Assembly (NCBI RefSeq): GCF_039534165.1
Contig: NZ_BAAAUX010000053.1
Location: 1-16,648, forward strand
Source: Saccharopolyspora_D taberi
Lineage (GTDB): Bacteria > Actinomycetota > Actinomycetes > Mycobacteriales > Pseudonocardiaceae
Direction: 5' to 3'
Length of the DNA stretch: 16,648 bases
Shown: positions 13,952 through 16,648 of the stretch, one piece after another
Layout: the number at the start of each line of letters is the position of its first letter
How positions within the stretch are numbered: position 1 is the first letter of the stretch
Notes under the pieces: model-generated
What the model was told of the DNA's origin: nothing
Databases searched by the model: none
What the model saw: the letters and a program-made list of their open reading frames with translations, nothing else
Program-made: the position numbers and the translations under genes

Positions 13952-15859
13952 TCACCAGCCGCCGGTGTCGGGGTCGTGGTTGCACTTGGGCACTGGGACA
14001 CCGTCGGGGACGGGCAGCCAGCCGAGCTCGTCGCACAGATCGCAGGCGTCGATCGCGGCCCGGCGGGCGGCGATTTCCTCACGGCGCTCGCGCAGCGCGG
14101 CGGTTTCCCGTGCAGCACGGCGCTCGTCGGCCGCAGCGACTTCGACCGCACGGATCGCCTGCTGCTTGCTTGGCGGCAGTTCGGGTGTGGCCTTGGCCAG
14201 CCTGGCGGAGATCCAGGCCCGCGAGTTGTGGATGTGCCGGGGCAGGTGCCGGTACTCCAGCAACCCGTGGATCTGATCGGCGAGGTCCTGCTCGGTCCAG
14301 CCGTAGTCCAGCAGCTTCGACCCACGGAGCCGGGCCGTCAGCCACCGGATCGACACCCCGTCGCTGACCTCCGGCCGTAGAAGCCCCCGCAGAAGCCGCT
14401 CAGCGGCCCGCTGCGCCCGCGACGGGCGCTTTCGCCGAGCGTCAGTCGCCGAACCCTGTGTTTTCGCCTCTGCGGGCAACTCAGGCCCGTTTTCGATCGA
14501 GGAAAGCCCCTTCTTGTCACTGCCGCGCGGAGCGCGTCGGTTGTCCACACCGCGTACGTAGTTGGACTTCTCTTGATCAACTAGAGACACCTGCGGGGGG
14601 TGGACAAAATCTTCAATCAACGCCGTGAGCTGCGGCGATTCATCGACAGCGTCCGTCCGGAGCATCCCGACGATGCCCTGGAGACTCGCCCCGGACCGCC
14701 AGGGCAGCAGGTCCTGCCAGCCCAGCCAGCGCAGGAGACCGGCCTCTGTGACGCCGAAGACGCCTCCGGCGACCTCGACCTGGACCTCGGCGTTGCGCGG
14801 GTGCACCTGGTGCCGCCGGAAGCGCTCCAGCAGCTGCTCGCCCGCCGTGAGGACCGGCCGGTGGGCCTGGGCGAGCTCGTCGGCCTCCCGTCGTTCGGCC
14901 GCCGTCAACGGCACCCGCAGCTCGTAGACCGGGCAGAGGTTGACCAGCGGGCGTTCGGCGTCCTGCTCCTGATCCGGCTGCGTCGACGTGCTGGGAATGT
15001 CGATCCGGGGAATCTCGCCCGCGTCCCTCTGAGCGAGGGCTCGGGCGGCCCGGCCGCTTGCTCCCTTGCGGACGTGCTCGAGTTCGACGCGCGCACGTTC
15101 GCGAGCGGCTTCCTCGGCGGCGATGGCGGCCGCCAGGCGCTGCCGGCGCTCGTCCCGCTCCTCGGGGGTCTCGCCCTCCGGGCGCTCCATCATCGGCAGG
15201 CGGCAGCCCGGCACTAGCTCCCACAGCAGGCCCTCCTGCTGCAACCAGGACAGGCAGCGCCGCACCGTGCGCGTCGAGCAGCCCACGGCCGCGGCGATGT
15301 CGTCCTGGGTGACCCACGTCAGCGGACGTCCGCTGCGATCAGCACAGACGGCGTACACGCGCGCGATGCGCCAGAACCTGCGTCGCTTGGCGTTGCGCTT
15401 GAACTCCGTGCCCGTGCACGCCCGAATCCGGTCGGCGACCACATCGAGCCAGACGTAGGGCGATTCGGCCGGCCTGGTCCACTCTGGGGCGACCCGCGTG
15501 AGCACCTTCGACGCGAGATCCACACGAGCCGTGGGCACGATGAAGCGCAGCACCGCCCACCGAACCCCGGCCTGGGTCAACAGGCGGTCCAGGGGGTGCA
15601 GCTGGTCGTACTCGGCCGCTGCCAGCACGGCCTCGGCCGCCGGATCCAGCTCCAGCAGCGGTACCGGCTGCTCCCCCGCGGCACGGGCCTCGATCGCCTC
15701 ACGGCCACCGGCAAGCCGCCAGCACAGATCGCAGACGAAGAGCTCGTCGCCGCCGTCGACCAACTGCGGCCGCCGACGCCCGAGCGGCAGCGTGCAACAC
15801 ACACACTCATGCCGCTGAACAGGTGAAACATCATCGGAAACTTCGGTGGCGATGGTCAT
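13952..15859 (-). CDS. Putative replication initiation protein with helix-turn-helix and terminal zinc motifs, 635 aa
   Basis: ATG 15859 to a stop at 13952-13954. The N-terminus has a probable zinc finger: Cys19/Cys22 (in CVCC) paired with Cys43/Cys46 (in CDLC). A helix-turn-helix lies at about 181-212 (WVTQDDIAAAVGCSTRTVRRCLSWLQQEGLL). Charged coiled-coil-like helices follow at about 235-268 and 565-602. A second CxxC (606-609) with CNH (626-628) closes the protein. A segment at about 500-555 (DYGWTEQDLADQI...ISARLAKA) resembles the C-terminal part of actinobacterial plasmid helix-turn-helix replication proteins, as I recall them. No polymerase, relaxase or helicase motif is visible, so it would be an initiator or helicase loader. 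Repeat clusters on both sides support a maintenance role. A transcription regulator is the main alternative. Confidence 0.6.
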   Translation of the reverse strand: MTIATEVSDDVSPVQRHECVCCTLPLGRRRPQLVDGGDELFVCDLCWRLAGGREAIEARAAGEQPVPLLELDPAAEAVLAAAEYDQLHPLDRLLTQAGVRWAVLRFIVPTARVDLASKVLTRVAPEWTRPAESPYVWLDVVADRIRACTGTEFKRNAKRRRFWRIARVYAVCADRSGRPLTWVTQDDIAAAVGCSTRTVRRCLSWLQQEGLLWELVPGCRLPMMERPEGETPEERDERRQRLAAAIAAEEAARERARVELEHVRKGASGRAARALAQRDAGEIPRIDIPSTSTQPDQEQDAERPLVNLCPVYELRVPLTAAERREADELAQAHRPVLTAGEQLLERFRRHQVHPRNAEVQVEVAGGVFGVTEAGLLRWLGWQDLLPWRSGASLQGIVGMLRTDAVDESPQLTALIEDFVHPPQVSLVDQEKSNYVRGVDNRRAPRGSDKKGLSSIENGPELPAEAKTQGSATDARRKRPSRAQRAAERLLRGLLRPEVSDGVSIRWLTARLRGSKLLDYGWTEQDLADQIHGLLEYRHLPRHIHNSRAWISARLAKATPELPPSKQQAIRAVEVAAADERRAARETAALRERREEIAARRAAIDACDLCDELGWLPVPDGVPVPKCNHDPDTGGW

Positions 15860-15879
15860 CCGGCCACCACCAAGCCGTA

Positions 15880-15919
15880 AACCACCTTCGAACTGCGATT
15901 TTGCAGTTCAGAAGCGGTT
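15880..15919 (-). promoter_or_regulatory. Inverted repeat in the rep leader
   Basis: GAACTGC (15890-15896) and GCAGTTC (15903-15909) pair perfectly around six bases. CTTC/GAAG and AACC/GGTT extend the stem to 15 bp with small bulges. It lies 21-60 bases upstream of the rep start and could be an operator or a leader hairpin. TGCAGTT recurs on the plus strand at 16158-16164 and 16172-16178. Confidence 0.5.
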
Positions 15920-15999
15920 GTCACGCCGTTAAACCGGGGCGCGACCAGCAGGTTTTCCGCGGCACGGCATCCGTGTCCGCGAGCACACAAGTAGACTCT

Positions 16000-16034
16000 G
16001 CTTCCGGCGCTGGGTACACTCAGCCACCGGAAGC
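16000..16034 (+). promoter_or_regulatory. Palindrome around a candidate -10 element for the putative RNA
   Basis: GCTTCCGG (16000-16007) and CCGGAAGC (16027-16034) are inverted, with GCTG (16009-16012) and CAGC (16021-16024) nested inside. The centre holds TACACT (16015-16020), a TANNNT -10 match on the plus strand. Transcription would start near 16027. No good -35 is seen. TAGACT at 15992-15997 is an alternative -10. Confidence 0.3.
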
Positions 16035-16310
16035 GCTCTGTGGCAGGCACAGCGCGGTTCCTTGATCTCCGAGCCTCTGGCTCGGGGGTTAGGCGAAGAC
16101 CGGTGTTGGCGCACCGCCTTCGTTGCGGATAGTCAGGGGTGGTGCCCTGGCTTCTGTTGCAGTTGTGTTTGTGCAGTTGTTGGATACGGCGTCCCGGTTG
16201 GTAGCCGGGACTAACTTGAAAATGGGTGGTTCGTCAGAGCGACGGGGTTGGTAAGGCCCCCTCTGACTTCAACTTCACGGGGCGGTCCCAGCGGGGGCCG
16301 CCCCGAAGTC
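16027..16310 (+). ncRNA. Candidate structured non-coding RNA upstream of rep
   Basis: This stretch has no credible gene but folds into a chain of hairpins: 16064-16090 (about 12 bp with wobbles, loop TCT), 16092-16124 (loop TTGGCG), 16131-16152 (8 bp, loop GTGGTG), 16191-16211 (7 bp, loop TTGGTAG), 16233-16267 (two stacked stems, loop TTGGTAAGG) and the terminator-like 16272-16309. Several stems use G-U pairs (for example 16068/16086, 16133/16150, 16286/16297) that would be A-C mismatches on the other strand, which argues for a plus-strand RNA. A U/G-rich linker (about 16151-16185) holds a duplicated TGCAGTTGT. It runs away from rep, whose start is about 170 bases off. I know no matching RNA family. 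A single-strand origin or transfer site is the main alternative. Confidence 0.45.
16272..16309 (+). terminator. Strong hairpin, probable terminator of the putative RNA or of the antitoxin-like gene
   Basis: ACTTC (16272-16276) pairs with GAAGT (16305-16309). After a 2-base bulge, GGGGCGGTCCC (16279-16289) pairs with GGGGCCGCCCC (16294-16304), including one T-G wobble, around the loop AGCG. It lies between convergent units and could stop transcription in both directions. Confidence 0.65.
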
Positions 16311-16313
16311 TTG

Positions 16314-16616
16314 CTACGAGGCTGTGGCCATCACCTCGTGGTCACGGTCGTTGAACAGGCTGGTCTGATCTTCGTCGCCCTCTCGCATCAGAGCTTCGAC
16401 GAGCGTCTGCACATTCGTACCCGCAGTCCCGAGTTGGAACAGGCCACGCACGATGGCCAGTGCACGATCCGCTTCCTGATGCCAGTCCTCTGGCACGACC
16501 ACCGCGTTGCGGTTCCGTCGCCCACGCCGTTCGATCCGGATGTGCTCGCCCCGGTTGATGGCGTCGAGCAACTCCTTCTGGTCCCGCCTGAAGGACTCAG
16601 CCGTCGCTTCGATCAT
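16314..16616 (-). CDS. Phd/YefM-like antitoxin-type protein, 100 aa
   Basis: ATG 16616 to TAG 16314-16316. The N-terminal half matches the Phd/YefM pattern: ATAESFRRDQKELLDAI, then NRGEHIRIERRG, then NAVVVPEDWHQEADRAL. In that family this part is a DNA-binding dimer that represses its own operon. The C-terminal half (about 55-100) is partly helical and ends acidic and polar, where these antitoxins usually grip the toxin. No toxin gene follows: downstream lie only the terminator hairpin and the candidate RNA. A toxin could lie upstream beyond the window, or the protein could be a solitary regulator. There is no ribosome site, and a -10 match 6 bases upstream suggests leaderless expression. Confidence 0.65.
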   Translation of the reverse strand: MIEATAESFRRDQKELLDAINRGEHIRIERRGRRNRNAVVVPEDWHQEADRALAIVRGLFQLGTAGTNVQTLVEALMREGDEDQTSLFNDRDHEVMATAS

Positions 16617-16628
16617 GGCTTGAACCTA
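16617..16628 (-). promoter_or_regulatory. -10 element TAGGTT, probable leaderless promoter
   Basis: On the minus strand TAGGTT (16623-16628) is followed by 6 bases and then ATG 16616. This resembles the two leaderless promoters at the left end of the window. Confidence 0.45.
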
Positions 16629-16648
16629 TCAGGTGCGCGCAACCAACC

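Noticed and set aside
16056..16090. tRNA or tmRNA end
   Set aside because: GGTTC is present, but there is no acceptor stem, anticodon arm or proper T-arm geometry.
15856..16114. Short minus-strand frames of 61-64 codons as a toxin partner
   Set aside because: No ribosome sites, odd composition, and they overlap the structured region and the rep leader.
16222..16233. T-box riboswitch, suggested by GGGTGG after an A-run
   Set aside because: No Stem I specifier hairpin, no complete T-box sequence and no plus-strand gene downstream to control.
1..16648. CRISPR array, insertion sequence or integrase
   Set aside because: No regularly spaced repeats, no transposase or recombinase motifs and no terminal inverted repeats were found on either strand.

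Overview
This window comes from a high-GC Gram-positive bacterium, most likely a Pseudonocardiaceae- or Streptomyces-type actinomycete. The evidence is strong G/C at third codon positions, many GTG starts, TANNNT -10 hexamers with leaderless starts, and gene families typical of actinobacterial plasmids and integrative elements. Together the genes look like the core of a conjugative mobile element: a transfer operon headed by a membrane protein and ending in an FtsK/SpoIIIE-type DNA pump, a divergent GntR repressor, an XRE-type regulator with two small hydrolases, and a putative replication protein. I see no integrase, excisionase or attachment site, so plasmid versus integrated element cannot be decided here.

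Layout. 1-2825 (+): the 3' part of a 2H-phosphoesterase (2'-5' RNA ligase family) gene closed by a strong hairpin, then three unrecognised genes. Two of these appear to be leaderless. 2884-4521 (-): a 545-aa helical protein of unknown function with a lysine-rich tail. 4604-4643: a perfect 16-bp hairpin that ends the transfer operon. 4662-10567 (-): the transfer operon, read right to left: a four-helix membrane protein, a 57-aa membrane peptide with an ideal ribosome binding site, a 95-aa helical protein, a 539-aa Gly/Arg/Lys-rich repeat protein, and the 864-aa FtsK-like ATPase. 10568-10709: an A/T-rich divergent control region. 10710-13571 (+): a GntR regulator, an XRE-type regulator, an isochorismatase-family cysteine hydrolase and an HAD phosphatase; the last three are overlapping or tightly coupled. 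13572-13951: a non-coding region with a 24-bp perfect inverted repeat, six copies of a CCTGCCAC-like motif and CG-alternating palindromes, a candidate origin. 13952-15859 (-): a putative replication protein with zinc-finger-like motifs at both ends and a central helix-turn-helix. 15860-16313: non-coding but densely folded. Its hairpins contain G-U pairs valid only in plus-strand RNA, and it ends in a strong terminator, so I propose a structured RNA of about 280 nt. 16314-16616 (-): a Phd/YefM-like antitoxin gene without a visible toxin.

How it may work together (inference): the GntR protein probably represses the divergent transfer operon. The FtsK-like protein would move DNA between mycelial cells, helped by the membrane and basic proteins. 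The rep gene with its flanking repeats, the putative RNA and the antitoxin-like gene would form the maintenance module. The least explained parts are the folded RNA beside rep, the Gly/Arg-rich transfer protein, and a textbook intrinsic terminator inside the HAD phosphatase coding sequence.
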